The notes under the pieces are model-generated. The model made no database searches. It was given only the letters and a program-made list of their open reading frames with translations, and had not been told where the DNA came from. Of a DNA stretch of 64,000 bases, positions 32,719-41,714 are shown piece by piece. The stretch comes from Oscillospiraceae bacterium. Its GTDB lineage: Bacteria; Bacillota; Clostridia; Oscillospirales; Oscillospiraceae. Each line of letters opens with the position of its first letter. Within the stretch, counting starts at the first letter, position 1. Made by a program: the position numbers and the translations under genes. The stretch spans positions 62,001-126,000 of the forward strand of contig JAGBBD010000006.1 of NCBI GenBank assembly GCA_017938625.1, in the 5' to 3' direction.

Positions 32719-33621
32719 TTACTCCACGATACGTCTTGCACCGATGTATCGAGGGGCGTAATATTCGTGATCCAAACTGGTGATCTTCACACCGCCGCCT
32801 GCTGCATGGATGAACAGGTTGTCGCCCATATAAATACCCACATGGGAGGCAGCGGCAGAGGTTGCATATGTATTGGTAAAGAAGACCAGATCGCCGACCT
32901 TCAGATTGCTGACGCTGTAGCCATTGGTCAGCTGCTGGGCGGCAGTGCGCTTCAGGGTGTAACCCATCTGCTTGAACACATACTGCGTGAAACCGGAGCA
33001 GTCAAAGCCATTGGGAGAGGTGCCGCCCCAGACATAAGGCACGCCCATATAGTCCTGCGCCAGAGCCACGATCTTCTGACCCATGGTCTCTACAACGGGG
33101 GACTTGCCCACAGTAAGCTGAGCGTTGAACTTGGGGGCTTCCATCAGTGCCACCAGATCGGAGCGGATATAACCGGTCTGACCGTTGTACTGAACCTTGT
33201 ACCAACCGCAGTTAAAGCCGATGATGTAAGCAGTCTCGCCCTGAGAAAGGGTAGCCAGCAGTTCAGAGTTCACATCGGGAGCAGAACGCAGATTTACGCT
33301 GCCGCTCTCCACGATGGCATCGCCCAGTTCCACGTTCTTCTTGTCGTGGAAGGTCAGATAATCCTTGTGCATGTAGCCCACGATCAGATTGTAGTCGACC
33401 AGATACCAGTCACCGACCTGACGGATAATGACCACGTTGTCGCCGATACCGGCATTGGCCAGAATTTCAGCATCGGTGTTGGGCTTTGCACGCAGCCGCA
33501 GGCCGCCTGTTTCAACAACGCCGATGCCGGTTTTGAGTTCTATTGCAGATGCACCCACGATCATGGATGCCAGAATACAAACGGCGAGCGTCGCCGTCAA
33601 AAGTCGTTTGAGAATTTTCAT
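32719..33621 (-). CDS. Secreted SH3/NlpC-P60 cell wall hydrolase
   Basis: The 300-residue protein has a signal peptide (1-26, ending GASA), two bacterial SH3 domains (about 30-95 and 103-160), a spacer and an NlpC/P60 domain (180-300) with Cys208 in FDCSG, His260 in SHVGIYMGDN and His272. These enzymes cut peptidoglycan stem peptides. The start follows GGAGG; an open-frame extension was rejected. It is 28 bases downstream of a small conserved gene in the same operon. Confidence 0.92.
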   Translation of the reverse strand: MKILKRLLTATLAVCILASMIVGASAIELKTGIGVVETGGLRLRAKPNTDAEILANAGIGDNVVIIRQVGDWYLVDYNLIVGYMHKDYLTFHDKKNVELGDAIVESGSVNLRSAPDVNSELLATLSQGETAYIIGFNCGWYKVQYNGQTGYIRSDLVALMEAPKFNAQLTVGKSPVVETMGQKIVALAQDYMGVPYVWGGTSPNGFDCSGFTQYVFKQMGYTLKRTAAQQLTNGYSVSNLKVGDLVFFTNTYATSAAASHVGIYMGDNLFIHAAGGGVKITSLDHEYYAPRYIGARRIVE

Positions 33622-33649
33622 GATGTACCTCCGTGTCTTCCCAAGAGGC

Positions 33650-33934
33650 TTACTTAGAAGCCAGCGCTCTCTCCAGCCACACACAGCCAACATCCAATGC
33701 CGTGTAGAAGCCGTCTTTTTCGCTCTTTTTTACGACCCGGTCACGAGCGCGCACAGAGGGGTCGGTGAGCTGCAATTGTACGGAAACCTTAGTTGCCAGA
33801 TCCAGATCATGCTCTTTCTTGGTTTCCAAAACCTGAAGCATGACGATGTATTTGTCGGCCATGGAGCCGTAATAGATCAGGTTGTCCTTTCTCATCAAGG
33901 GGCGACCCTTGTAGGTGAGCATTTGTTCAGCCAT
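33650..33934 (-). CDS. Small conserved protein, unknown function
   Basis: The 94-residue soluble protein starts MAEQMLTYKGRPLMRKDN and has no signal or membrane segment. It looks like a single alpha/beta domain with strands YIVMLQVLET and VSVQLQLTD. CAGGAGG precedes the ATG. I know similar proteins only as conserved hypotheticals of Clostridia. Co-transcribed with the wall hydrolase downstream from a consensus promoter. Confidence 0.75.
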   Translation of the reverse strand: MAEQMLTYKGRPLMRKDNLIYYGSMADKYIVMLQVLETKKEHDLDLATKVSVQLQLTDPSVRARDRVVKKSEKDGFYTALDVGCVWLERALASK

Positions 33935-33962
33935 GAGAACCTCCTGGAAATAATGTAACCAA

Positions 33963-33991
33963 ATTGTAACACATTGACTTCTGATTGTCAA
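33963..33991 (-). promoter_or_regulatory. Promoter of the small-protein/NlpC operon
   Basis: TTGACA, 17-base spacer and TACAAT on minus, 29 bases before the start codon. Confidence 0.85.
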
Positions 33992-34100
33992 CCATAGATT
34001 GACATAATCACAGAATTATTTTCAAAATGTTACTTTTTGATCCGTGTTGCGAGGGATGTTTTGGATGTTTGGGAAGACAGGGGTACAACAGATAGGGAAG

Positions 34101-34128
34101 AAAAACAGGCGGCCGTTTGGGCCGCCTG
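34101..34128 (-). terminator. ireB terminator
   Basis: A 9-bp G+C-rich stem (34106-34114 with 34120-34128) is followed by GTTTTT on minus, 16 bases after the ireB stop. The rest of the 150-base gap to 33993 holds nothing I recognise. Confidence 0.85.
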
Positions 34129-34143
34129 ATGACCTACGAAATA

Positions 34144-34389
34144 TCAATCAAACAGATAATGCCGGACCAGCTCCTGCAGGAGCTCATCACGATCAAGCTT
34201 GCAGATCAGGCTTCTGGCATTGTTATAGTTGGTGATGTAGGTTGGGTCCTCGGAAAGCAGATAGCCGACGATCTGATTGATGGGATTGTATCCCTTTTCG
34301 TTCAGAGAATGATACACGGCGGACAGAATTGCCTTCATCTCCTGTGTGGAATCATCAGGGACCATGAACTTGATGGTATTACCTTCCAT
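34144..34389 (-). CDS. ireB: IreB-family regulatory phosphoprotein
   Basis: The 81-residue protein matches IreB (DUF965): [35 protein letters not shown] is the family core, recognised by [15 protein letters not shown]. In Enterococcus IreB is phosphorylated by the PASTA kinase IreK and affects cephalosporin resistance. Its usual neighbour ruvX is absent here. GGAGG precedes the ATG. Confidence 0.93.
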   Translation of the reverse strand: MEGNTIKFMVPDDSTQEMKAILSAVYHSLNEKGYNPINQIVGYLLSEDPTYITNYNNARSLICKLDRDELLQELVRHYLFD

Positions 34390-34425
34390 GCGGTCTACCT
34401 CCTTACGAGTTTTGCGATATAAAGT

Positions 34426-34454
34426 ATCTTACTCTATTTTTCACGGATTGTAAA
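34426..34454 (-). promoter_or_regulatory. ireB promoter
   Basis: TTTACA, 17-base spacer and TAAGAT on minus, 37 bases before the start codon. Confidence 0.75.
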
Positions 34455-34466
34455 GGGAAATCTTCC

Positions 34467-35051
34467 TCAGCCGGTGATAAATTCCTTGGCATAGGGGAGG
34501 GTTTCGATCCATGCGCAGAACTCGCGCCACTCGGGCAGCCGATGGGTACGGCGCTGGGCGTAGATGGTTTTGAGCTGACGATAGTTGGTGGTCATACCGG
34601 CAGTCAGCTGGAAGCCGCAGGGATTGGACATGAGAAGACGCAGATAGTCCTCGGGATCCTTGGTCTCGTTATACTTTGCAGCCAGCTCTTTGACGATCTC
34701 AATAATACGGGGATCGGTATGAGAATCGTACTGCTTATCAAGGTCAAACTGCGCAATACGGTGCATAGTAGACTGGCTGGAAACAAAGTTGAGGAATGTA
34801 TAACGCTCTGCTTCCGTCCAAGCTTTGACTGTGTAAGTCAGATCGAACTGCACCAGAACGCCGGTGAGCCACTGGTCATGACCTGTACCTTTTTCGCAGC
34901 CTGCCAGAGCCAGAATGCCCTTGGTCACGTCGGAATTGAGGGTGGAAATGTCCACGCTCATGGGATACTTGGCGCGGATGATGCTCTCATCCAGACCATA
35001 AACCTTGGTATTGGTAATGATACCATGATCCTTCACAGAATATTCACTCAT
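34467..35051 (-). CDS. Conserved protein of unknown function, faintly ThyX-like
   Basis: The 194-residue soluble protein has two strongly patterned blocks: AWTEAERYTFLNFVSSQSTMHRI near residues 78-100 and TTNYRQLKTIYAQRRTHRLPEW near 153-174. Their order and the Arg/His-rich helix recall the substrate-binding parts of FAD-dependent thymidylate synthase, but the RHRxxSxNExSxRY motif is missing. I would not assign that activity. GGAGG lies seven bases before the chosen ATG; a 17-codon upstream extension is rejected. Single gene between pheT and ireB. Confidence 0.7.
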   Translation of the reverse strand: MSEYSVKDHGIITNTKVYGLDESIIRAKYPMSVDISTLNSDVTKGILALAGCEKGTGHDQWLTGVLVQFDLTYTVKAWTEAERYTFLNFVSSQSTMHRIAQFDLDKQYDSHTDPRIIEIVKELAAKYNETKDPEDYLRLLMSNPCGFQLTAGMTTNYRQLKTIYAQRRTHRLPEWREFCAWIETLPYAKEFITG

Positions 35052-35117
35052 AATGCTGCCTCCAAAAAAGAACTGTGGCATCATTATACCACAGTTCTTT
35101 CTCTATTTCAATAAAAC

Positions 35118-37505
35118 TTATCGGATCTCTACACCAAGATCTGTCTTGAGTTTGTCGAGAACCTTATTCACAACACCAACGGAATCCTCATCTGTCAGTG
35201 TACGGTCATCGGCGCGAAGCTCCAGAGAGAATGCCATGGACTTCTTGCCCTCGGGCACACCCTTGCCGCGGTAGATGTCAAACAATGTCACCTTGCGCAG
35301 CAGCTTGCCGCCGGCAGCCGTGATGCAGTCTTCCAGCTGTGCCACAGTCATGGCTTCCTCACAGACCAGGGCCAGATCTCGGGTCACGGAAGGATACTTG
35401 GGCAGAGGCGTGTAAGTTGCCTCGGGCAGACACAGGGTGATCAGCTTGCTGAAATCAATCTCAGCACAGTAGACTTCGCAATCAATGCCATAGTTCCCGC
35501 ACACCATGGGATGGACCTGACCCATGAAGCCCACATCCACACCGTCTACGGCGACCTTGGCGCAGCGACCGGGATGGTAGGAGGGATTGTCGGAAACAGC
35601 GCTGTAACGGGCTTTCTTGACACGCAGTGCGGAGAAGATGGCTTCCAGTTCGCCCTTAAGGGTGAAGAAGGTCTCCTTTGCACCGTAAGTGCCCAGCAGC
35701 AGCATCTTAGGCTCTTCGGGTAGAACTTCGCCTTCCTTGGGCAGATAGATCTTTGCCAGCTCATAAAGCTTCACAGTCTTGTTGTGATAAGCGTTGTTGC
35801 GGCTGAGGATCTCCAGCATGGAGGGCAGAGCGATGGTGCGCATGATGGAAGTATCTTCACCCAGAGGATTCTGGATGCGGATGGCATTGCGCAGGCAGGA
35901 ATCTTCGGGCAGGCAGATCTTGTCAAACACGGCAGGGGAGACGAAGGAGTAGGTGATGATCTCGCTGAAGCCCAGAGCTCTGCACACAGAACCTGCCTTG
36001 GTCTCCATGATCATCTCATTGGAGTAGCCGCCCTGAGTAGAGGTCTTGAAGGCGGTGGTGGCGATCTCATTGTAGCCGTAGCTTCTGCCCACTTCCTCAG
36101 CGATGTCTGCCATCAGGTTCAGATCGGGACGGAAGGAGGGGACAAGAATGGTGTCGCCTTCCACAGGGATCTCCAGACGGGCCAGATAATCCACCATCTG
36201 CTCCTTGGAAATGTCGGTGCCCAGAAGACGGTTGATCTTTTCGGGCTCCAGAGGCAGAGTCTTGGGCTGAGGAACATAGTTGATCACATCGATGGTGCCG
36301 TCCAGCACATCACCGGCGCAGAGCAGCTCCACCAGTTCGCAGGCGCGCTGCACAGCGGGAACAGTCATCATGGGGTCGAGATTCTTCTCGAATTTGCCGG
36401 AAGCTTCGGTGCGCATACCCAGCGCCAGAGCAGTCTGACGGATGGAAGTACCGTTGAAGTTGGCAGATTCGAACACCACTGTGGTGGTGTCGTCCATGAT
36501 CTCAGAGTTTTCGCCGCCCATGATACCGGCAAGACCGATGGCGCGGGTGTCATCGGCGATGACCAGCATACCGGCGTTCAGGTCGCGGACATTGCCATCG
36601 AGAGTAGTCAGCTTCTCGCCGTCTTCCGCTTCACGCACTACGATCTTGCCGGAGGTGATGTAGCGGTAGTCGAATGCGTGCATGGGCTGGCCATATTCCA
36701 ACATGACATAGTTGGTGATATCGACAATGTTGTTGATGGGACGCACACCGTTGGCGCGCAGTCTCTGACGCAGCCACTTGGGAGAGGGCGCGATCTTCAC
36801 ATTGGCGACCATGCGGGCGGTATAGCGGTTGCACAGCTCTGCGGCAGGAACTTCCACATCCAGCTTTTCAAAGATGGAGCCGGCGTCGGAACCCTTGACC
36901 ACAGGCTCATGATGCTTCATGGGCTTGTTGAAAGCGGCGGCTGCTTCACGGGCAAGACCGATCACGGAGTAGCAGTCGGGGCGGTTGTTGGTGATCTCGA
37001 ACTCCACCACGGTGTCGCAGTTGCCAATGACCTCATTGATATCCTGACCGACTTTGCAGTCTTCGTCGTTGAGAATCCAGATGCCGTCTTCATAAGCACC
37101 GGGCAGATCGTTCTGAGTCAGACCCAGCTCCAGATAAGAGCACAGCATGCCATTGGACTTTTCGCCTCTGAGCTTGCCCTTGGTGATGTGGATGCCGCCG
37201 GGCAGATAGGAGTTGTGCAGGGCAGCGGGAACCAGATCGCCCTCATGGACATTCTGGGCACCGGTGACGATCTGCACAGGCTCTTCTTCGCCGATGTCGA
37301 TCTGGCAGACCCACATATGGTCGGAGTTTTCATGGCGGACGATGGAAACCACCTTGCCAACCACGACGTTTTTGATCTCAGCGTCCATGCGCTCATAAGT
37401 TTCGACCTTCTGACCGAAGATGGTCATAGTCTCCACAAATTCTTTATCGGAAACGTGGCTCAAATCCACAAATTCTTCATTGATCCAATTTCTGTTTACA
37501 TTCAT
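35118..37505 (-). CDS. pheT: Phenylalanyl-tRNA synthetase beta subunit
   Basis: The 795-residue subunit carries an EMAP-like tRNA-binding domain (about 40-150), the B3/B4 editing domain (about 205-370), B5 domain (about 400-475), the catalytic-like core and a C-terminal FDX-ACB anticodon-binding domain (about 700-795). GGAGG lies eight bases before the ATG. Thirteen bases separate it from pheS, and both follow a Phe T-box. Confidence 0.97.
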   Translation of the reverse strand: MNVNRNWINEEFVDLSHVSDKEFVETMTIFGQKVETYERMDAEIKNVVVGKVVSIVRHENSDHMWVCQIDIGEEEPVQIVTGAQNVHEGDLVPAALHNSYLPGGIHITKGKLRGEKSNGMLCSYLELGLTQNDLPGAYEDGIWILNDEDCKVGQDINEVIGNCDTVVEFEITNNRPDCYSVIGLAREAAAAFNKPMKHHEPVVKGSDAGSIFEKLDVEVPAAELCNRYTARMVANVKIAPSPKWLRQRLRANGVRPINNIVDITNYVMLEYGQPMHAFDYRYITSGKIVVREAEDGEKLTTLDGNVRDLNAGMLVIADDTRAIGLAGIMGGENSEIMDDTTTVVFESANFNGTSIRQTALALGMRTEASGKFEKNLDPMMTVPAVQRACELVELLCAGDVLDGTIDVINYVPQPKTLPLEPEKINRLLGTDISKEQMVDYLARLEIPVEGDTILVPSFRPDLNLMADIAEEVGRSYGYNEIATTAFKTSTQGGYSNEMIMETKAGSVCRALGFSEIITYSFVSPAVFDKICLPEDSCLRNAIRIQNPLGEDTSIMRTIALPSMLEILSRNNAYHNKTVKLYELAKIYLPKEGEVLPEEPKMLLLGTYGAKETFFTLKGELEAIFSALRVKKARYSAVSDNPSYHPGRCAKVAVDGVDVGFMGQVHPMVCGNYGIDCEVYCAEIDFSKLITLCLPEATYTPLPKYPSVTRDLALVCEEAMTVAQLEDCITAAGGKLLRKVTLFDIYRGKGVPEGKKSMAFSLELRADDRTLTDEDSVGVVNKVLDKLKTDLGVEIR

Positions 37506-37518
37506 TGACAAACCCTCC

Positions 37519-38562
37519 TCAGAACTGGCTCAAGAATCGTACGTCGTTGTCGAAGATCAGACGCAGATCATTGATGCGCAGGCGGCCCATAGCCATACGT
37601 TCCAGACCCATGCCGAATGCGAAACCGGAGTACTTCTCGGGATCGATGCCGCAGTTTTCCAGAACGTAGGGATGCACCATACCTGCACCCAACAGTTCGA
37701 TCCAGCCTTCACCATGACAGGTGGAGCAGACCTGGCCGTCCACCTCACCGGTGCCATGGCACTTATGGCACTGCATATCCATTTCGCAGCTGGGCTCGGT
37801 GAAGGGGAAATGATGGGGACGGAAGCGCATGACGGAGTCTTCGCCGTAGATCTTGCGCATAACGGTGGTCAGTGCGCCCTTCAGATCGCCCATGGTGATG
37901 TTTTCATCCACCACAAGACCCTCGATCTGGTGGAACATGGGGGAGTGCGTGGCATCGGCTTCATCCTTACGGAACACGCGTCCGGGAGCCAGCATGCACA
38001 GAGGCGGCTTGTGGTTCTCCATATAGCGGATCTGCATGGGGCTGGTCTGGGTGCGCAGCAGAACGCTGTCGTCATCGGTAAAGTAGAAGGTGTCGCTGCG
38101 GTCACGGGAGGGGTGACCGTCCTCAATGTTCAGACGGGTAAAGTTGTAGCTCGCCAGCTCCACTTCGGGGCCGTCCACGACCTGATAGCCCATGCCCACG
38201 AACATATCCTTGATCTCCTGCAGCACCATATTCATGGGGTGCTGATGACCGAGGGCAACTTCCTCACCGGGAATGGTCACATCGATGGCCTCGGCTTTCA
38301 GACGCTCTTCCATGGCTTTTGCTGCCAGAGCGGTCTTTGCTTTTTCCAGAGTTTCTTCGATCTCGGCACGGACGGCATTTGCCACCTGACCCATAATGGG
38401 ACGCTCTTCGGCAGAGAGCTTACCCATCTGCTTCAGAACGGCGGTCAGTTCGCCCTTCTTACCAAGATACTTCACGCGCAGGTTTTCCAGTTCCTGCTGA
38501 TCAGCCGCACCGCTCAGCGCGGCAAGGGCTTCCTGCCGGATCGTTTCCAGCTGCTGTTTCAT
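37519..38562 (-). CDS. pheS: Phenylalanyl-tRNA synthetase alpha subunit
   Basis: The 347-residue class II synthetase subunit has a coiled-coil N terminus (about 1-85), motif 2 (RVFRKDEADATHSPMFHQ region) and motif 3 (GFAFGMGLERMAM). A CxxC pair set (CHKCHGTGEVDGQVCSTC) forms a zinc-ribbon-like loop, longer than in many orthologues. It charges tRNA-Phe together with PheT. AAGGAG precedes the ATG. Confidence 0.97.
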   Translation of the reverse strand: MKQQLETIRQEALAALSGAADQQELENLRVKYLGKKGELTAVLKQMGKLSAEERPIMGQVANAVRAEIEETLEKAKTALAAKAMEERLKAEAIDVTIPGEEVALGHQHPMNMVLQEIKDMFVGMGYQVVDGPEVELASYNFTRLNIEDGHPSRDRSDTFYFTDDDSVLLRTQTSPMQIRYMENHKPPLCMLAPGRVFRKDEADATHSPMFHQIEGLVVDENITMGDLKGALTTVMRKIYGEDSVMRFRPHHFPFTEPSCEMDMQCHKCHGTGEVDGQVCSTCHGEGWIELLGAGMVHPYVLENCGIDPEKYSGFAFGMGLERMAMGRLRINDLRLIFDNDVRFLSQF

Positions 38563-38599
38563 TGCGTATTCTCCTTTATATCCAAATGTTTTTTATAAA

Positions 38600-38838
38600 A
38601 TAAAAAAGTCTCTCATCCCACATAGGGACGAAAGACTGACTTCCGCGGTACCACCCGTATTCGCCAAAAGGCGCACTTGACACTGTTAACGGAGTGACCC
38701 GGCAACACCCTACTGTGATTTCAGGCAGCAGCTCACGAGGGAAGGCCGCGGATCACCGGCTGGACAGTCACAGCACCCTGTCCTCTCTGAAAGCCGTTTG
38801 TTGATCTTTGACAACTCGATCTTCGCTTTTTTGTATTT
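38600..38838 (-). promoter_or_regulatory. T-box riboswitch (tRNA-Phe) upstream of pheST
   Basis: On the minus strand the leader contains the T-box sequence GGGTGGTACCGCGGAA (38656-38641), an apical hairpin flanked by AGAGAG, the AGTAGGGT segment, and a terminator hairpin (38607-38619 with 38625-38637) followed by TTTTTTATTTT. The likely specifier codon is TTC at 38743-38741, matching Phe and the downstream genes. Uncharged tRNA-Phe should stabilise the antiterminator and switch on pheST. The specifier assignment is by alignment from memory. Confidence 0.92.
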
Positions 38839-38846
38839 ACCGCCAT

Positions 38847-38875
38847 ATTCTAACACAGTTTTCCCATACTTGCAA
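38847..38875 (-). promoter_or_regulatory. pheST promoter
   Basis: TTGCAA, 17-base spacer and TAGAAT on minus, just upstream of the T-box leader. Confidence 0.78.
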
Positions 38876-38923
38876 GAAGGAATTTTGTGGAGTATAATTT
38901 ACAGTGTATGGGAGGTGTTAGGG

Positions 38924-39001
38924 ATGTCCATGATGTTTCTTTTGATGATCGCGGCGGTCATTTTGCTGGTAGCAGCCATTGTGTGGCTGGTGATCCGATG
39001 A
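38924..39001 (+). CDS. 25-residue membrane microprotein
   Basis: An ATG eight bases after GGGAGG opens a 25-codon frame encoding MSMMFLLMIAAV, then a continuous hydrophobic helix ending WLVIR. Its TGA overlaps the ATG of nnrD (ATGA). A TATAAT lies at 38893-38898. It is either a real one-helix protein or a leader peptide that couples translation into nnrD. No family recognised. Confidence 0.6.
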   Translation: MSMMFLLMIAAVILLVAAIVWLVIR

Positions 39002-39858
39002 TCGCCTCTTGGGTCGCGGAACATACTTCCGTGTCACTGCTCCACAGCATCTGTCCTCCCAGAAAACAGGATATCCACAAAGGTGACTGCGGAAGACTTC
39101 TGCTCCTATGCGGTGCGGAAGGCTATACCGGTGCACCTTATCTTGCGGCGCAGGCGGCGCTGCGTAGTGGTGCAGGGCTGATCTTTACAGGAGTTCCCCG
39201 TGCAGTTTATCCCATTGTGGCAGCCAAGCTTCACGCGCCTATGGTATTTCCGCTTCCGGATCAGGACGGGAAACTGTCTGTGAAGGCGCTGGATCCAATC
39301 TTACCAAAACTTGAAACGGCAGATGCCTGTCTGCTGGGCCCCGGTCTTGGCAGAAGCGAGGAACTTGATGTCTTGGTTTGTGAGATCCTCCGCTGCTGCA
39401 AGTGCCCACTGGTGCTGGATGCCGATGGCATAAACGCAGTAAGCGGGCATATAGATATACTGCGTGAAGCAGCTTGTCCGATTATTCTCACACCTCATGA
39501 GGGAGAGTTTCGCCGTCTGACACAGCAGCAAGAGCAGGATCGAATTTCCGGCGCTGAGGCGCTTGCAAAGAATCTGCATGCCGTTGTGCTGCGGAAAGGA
39601 CATAAAACCGTCATTACCGATGGAAAGAAGAGTTATGTAAACCAAACCGGTAATGCCGGAATGGCGACAGGCGGCAGCGGCGATGTGCTGGCAGGCATTA
39701 TCACAGCACTTCTGGGGCAGGGCGCAGCGCCTTTGCAGGCAGCAGCGGCGGCAGCGTGGCTCCATGGTGCGGCAGGAGATCTGGCAGCGGAGAAACTCGG
39801 ACAGTATGCTCTGGCGCCCACTGATATTATCGGACAGCTTTCACGACTTTTGCCATAG
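38998..39858 (+). CDS. nnrD: ADP-dependent NAD(P)H-hydrate dehydratase
   Basis: The 286-residue protein is a ribokinase-like repair enzyme that dehydrates NAD(P)HX. Visible are HKGDCGRLLLLCG, LLGPGLGRSEE, VLDADGINAV, LTPHEGEFRRL and NQTGNAGMATGGSGDVLAG, the standard dehydratase blocks. The epimerase (NnrE) domain often fused in front is missing. The start overlaps the preceding microprotein stop. A lipoprotein gene and alr follow closely on the same strand. Confidence 0.93.
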   Translation: MIASWVAEHTSVSLLHSICPPRKQDIHKGDCGRLLLLCGAEGYTGAPYLAAQAALRSGAGLIFTGVPRAVYPIVAAKLHAPMVFPLPDQDGKLSVKALDPILPKLETADACLLGPGLGRSEELDVLVCEILRCCKCPLVLDADGINAVSGHIDILREAACPIILTPHEGEFRRLTQQQEQDRISGAEALAKNLHAVVLRKGHKTVITDGKKSYVNQTGNAGMATGGSGDVLAGIITALLGQGAAPLQAAAAAAWLHGAAGDLAAEKLGQYALAPTDIIGQLSRLLP

Positions 39859-39869
39859 GAGATGAAAGC

Positions 39870-40427
39870 ATGACCCGTAAAAGGTTTGCTGCCTTGCTGC
39901 TTCTTGTTTTGTGTCTGACAGGCTGCAAGGCGGAGGGGCCGACACAAACAGCGCTGGATCTGAGAACAAAGCTGATGCAGGCACAGACCTGCGGCTTTAC
40001 GGCGCAGATCCGTTCCGATCACGGTGAGAAAGTCTATGAGTTTACAGCAGATGTCCGGTATTCCCCGGAAGAAACGGTGGTTGAGATCACGTCGCCGGAG
40101 GAACTGCAGGGCATCCGTGCCAAAGTGACGGAAGACGGCGCAAAGCTGGAATATGACGGTGTGGAGCTGACCTTCGGTACGCTGGCAAACGGGAAGGTAT
40201 CGCCCATGTCAGCACCGTGGCTTCTGGTGCAGTGCTGGATCGGGGAGTATATTTCCCATGCAGGTGCGGACGGAGAACTGGAGCGGGTCACCTATCTGCG
40301 TGGTTATGATGATGAAGAGATCATGCTGGACACATGGCTGAATGTCGATGGGATCCCTGCTTATGCGGAGGTCGCCTATGATGGTGTCCGTTGCTTGAGT
40401 ATACAGATCAGAGATTTCCAATTTTAA
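39870..40427 (+). CDS. Lipoprotein, unknown function
   Basis: The 185-residue protein has a short signal sequence ending in the lipobox LTGC with Cys19, followed by a beta-rich domain (TAQIRSDHGEKVYEFTADVRY, EETVVEITSPEEL) resembling LolA/outer-lipoprotein-sorting or germination-type YcnI-like sheets. No definite family. It is twelve bases after nnrD and ten before alr, so part of that operon. Confidence 0.8.
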   Translation: MTRKRFAALLLLVLCLTGCKAEGPTQTALDLRTKLMQAQTCGFTAQIRSDHGEKVYEFTADVRYSPEETVVEITSPEELQGIRAKVTEDGAKLEYDGVELTFGTLANGKVSPMSAPWLLVQCWIGEYISHAGADGELERVTYLRGYDDEEIMLDTWLNVDGIPAYAEVAYDGVRCLSIQIRDFQF

Positions 40428-40436
40428 GGAGTATAT

Positions 40437-41600
40437 ATGAAATTACTGAAGAGGACCTGGGCAAATGTGGATATGGATGCACTGGCGCACAACTATGCCG
40501 CCATTCGTGCCCACGTACCGGGTAAAAGCAAATTCCTTGGTGTGATGAAGGCAGATGCCTATGGTCACGGCGCAGTTCCTGTGAGCCATGCGCTTGTGGA
40601 GCTGGGTGCAGACTATCTGGCAGTTTCCAATCTGGAGGAGGCTGTGCAGCTGCGCCGCGGCGGTGTCCGTGCACCGATTTTGATCTTGGGTTATACGCCG
40701 CCTTCCTATGCGGAAAACATGATTTATCTGGATCTGACCCAGGAGGTGCACAGTCTGGAATATGCCCGGCAGCTTGATATGGCGCTGGATGGCAGTAATT
40801 TTGTGCTCAATGTTCATTTGAAGCTGGATACGGGCATGACCAGAATCGGCTTTACTGCCTATGGTGATGAAGCCTGCCTGCAGGATCTTGTGCAGGCATC
40901 CAAGCTTTCTCATTTGCACGTGGAAGGCGCATTTATGCATTTCTGTGTGGCTGACAGCGCCGCACAGGAGGACAAGACCTTTACCTACCTGCAGCATGAA
41001 CGGTTTATAAATGCCCTTTCCTATATGGAAAGCCATGGCATCAAGCCGGATATCCGCCATTGCTGCAATTCCGGTGCCACGCTCATGTATCCGGAATTTG
41101 CTATGGATATGATCAGACCAGGTATTCTGACCTACGGTGTCAATCCTTCGGAGGACACGAAGGGGATTCTGGAACTGAGACCTATGCTTAGTCTGTATAC
41201 CTCTGTTTCGCAGGTTCGCCAGATTCCTGCCGGAACAGATGTCAGCTATGGCAGAACCTATAAAACGGAGGGAGATCGCCGTCTGGCAGTACTTGCCATC
41301 GGTTATGCCGATGGTTTGCAGCGCAGACTCTCCGGCAGCGTAAAATTTATGGTGCGCGGGAAGTTTGTTCCTGTTGTGGGCCGCATCTGTATGGACATGT
41401 GTATGGTGGATGTGACGGATGTTCCTGATGTGCAGCCGGGCAATGAGGTCATGATCATCGGCACGGAGCTCCCTTGTGAAGACATGGCATACCGTTTGGA
41501 CACCATTGCGTATGAGATCCTCTGCGGCATCAACAAGCGCATTCCTCGGATATATTATCAAAACGGAAAGACTTCTGAGATTCTGCAGTACATCGTGTAA
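40437..41600 (+). CDS. alr: Alanine racemase
   Basis: The 387-residue PLP enzyme makes D-alanine for peptidoglycan. PLP binds Lys38 in VMKADAYGHG; the catalytic Tyr is in VSYGRTY, and GYADG and GRICMDMCMVDVT complete the C-terminal domain. AAGGAG precedes the ATG. It is followed by mazF, as in Bacillus (alr-ndoAI-ndoA), but without the antitoxin in between. Confidence 0.96.
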   Translation: MKLLKRTWANVDMDALAHNYAAIRAHVPGKSKFLGVMKADAYGHGAVPVSHALVELGADYLAVSNLEEAVQLRRGGVRAPILILGYTPPSYAENMIYLDLTQEVHSLEYARQLDMALDGSNFVLNVHLKLDTGMTRIGFTAYGDEACLQDLVQASKLSHLHVEGAFMHFCVADSAAQEDKTFTYLQHERFINALSYMESHGIKPDIRHCCNSGATLMYPEFAMDMIRPGILTYGVNPSEDTKGILELRPMLSLYTSVSQVRQIPAGTDVSYGRTYKTEGDRRLAVLAIGYADGLQRRLSGSVKFMVRGKFVPVVGRICMDMCMVDVTDVPDVQPGNEVMIIGTELPCEDMAYRLDTIAYEILCGINKRIPRIYYQNGKTSEILQYIV

Positions 41601-41714
41601 GCTTCTGTCATAGAATGACACGGGAGCCTTTTGGTGGTATAAAAACGCCGCTGCGTGGGAGAATATCAGTAGCTTGCAGACGCAGGCCACTATTTTTCGC
41701 GGAGTGTGAAGCGA

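Noticed and set aside
35784..37508. 574-codon plus-strand open frame opposite pheT
   Set aside because: Shadow of pheT; composition is low-complexity His/Gln/Gly/Val and no motif is present.
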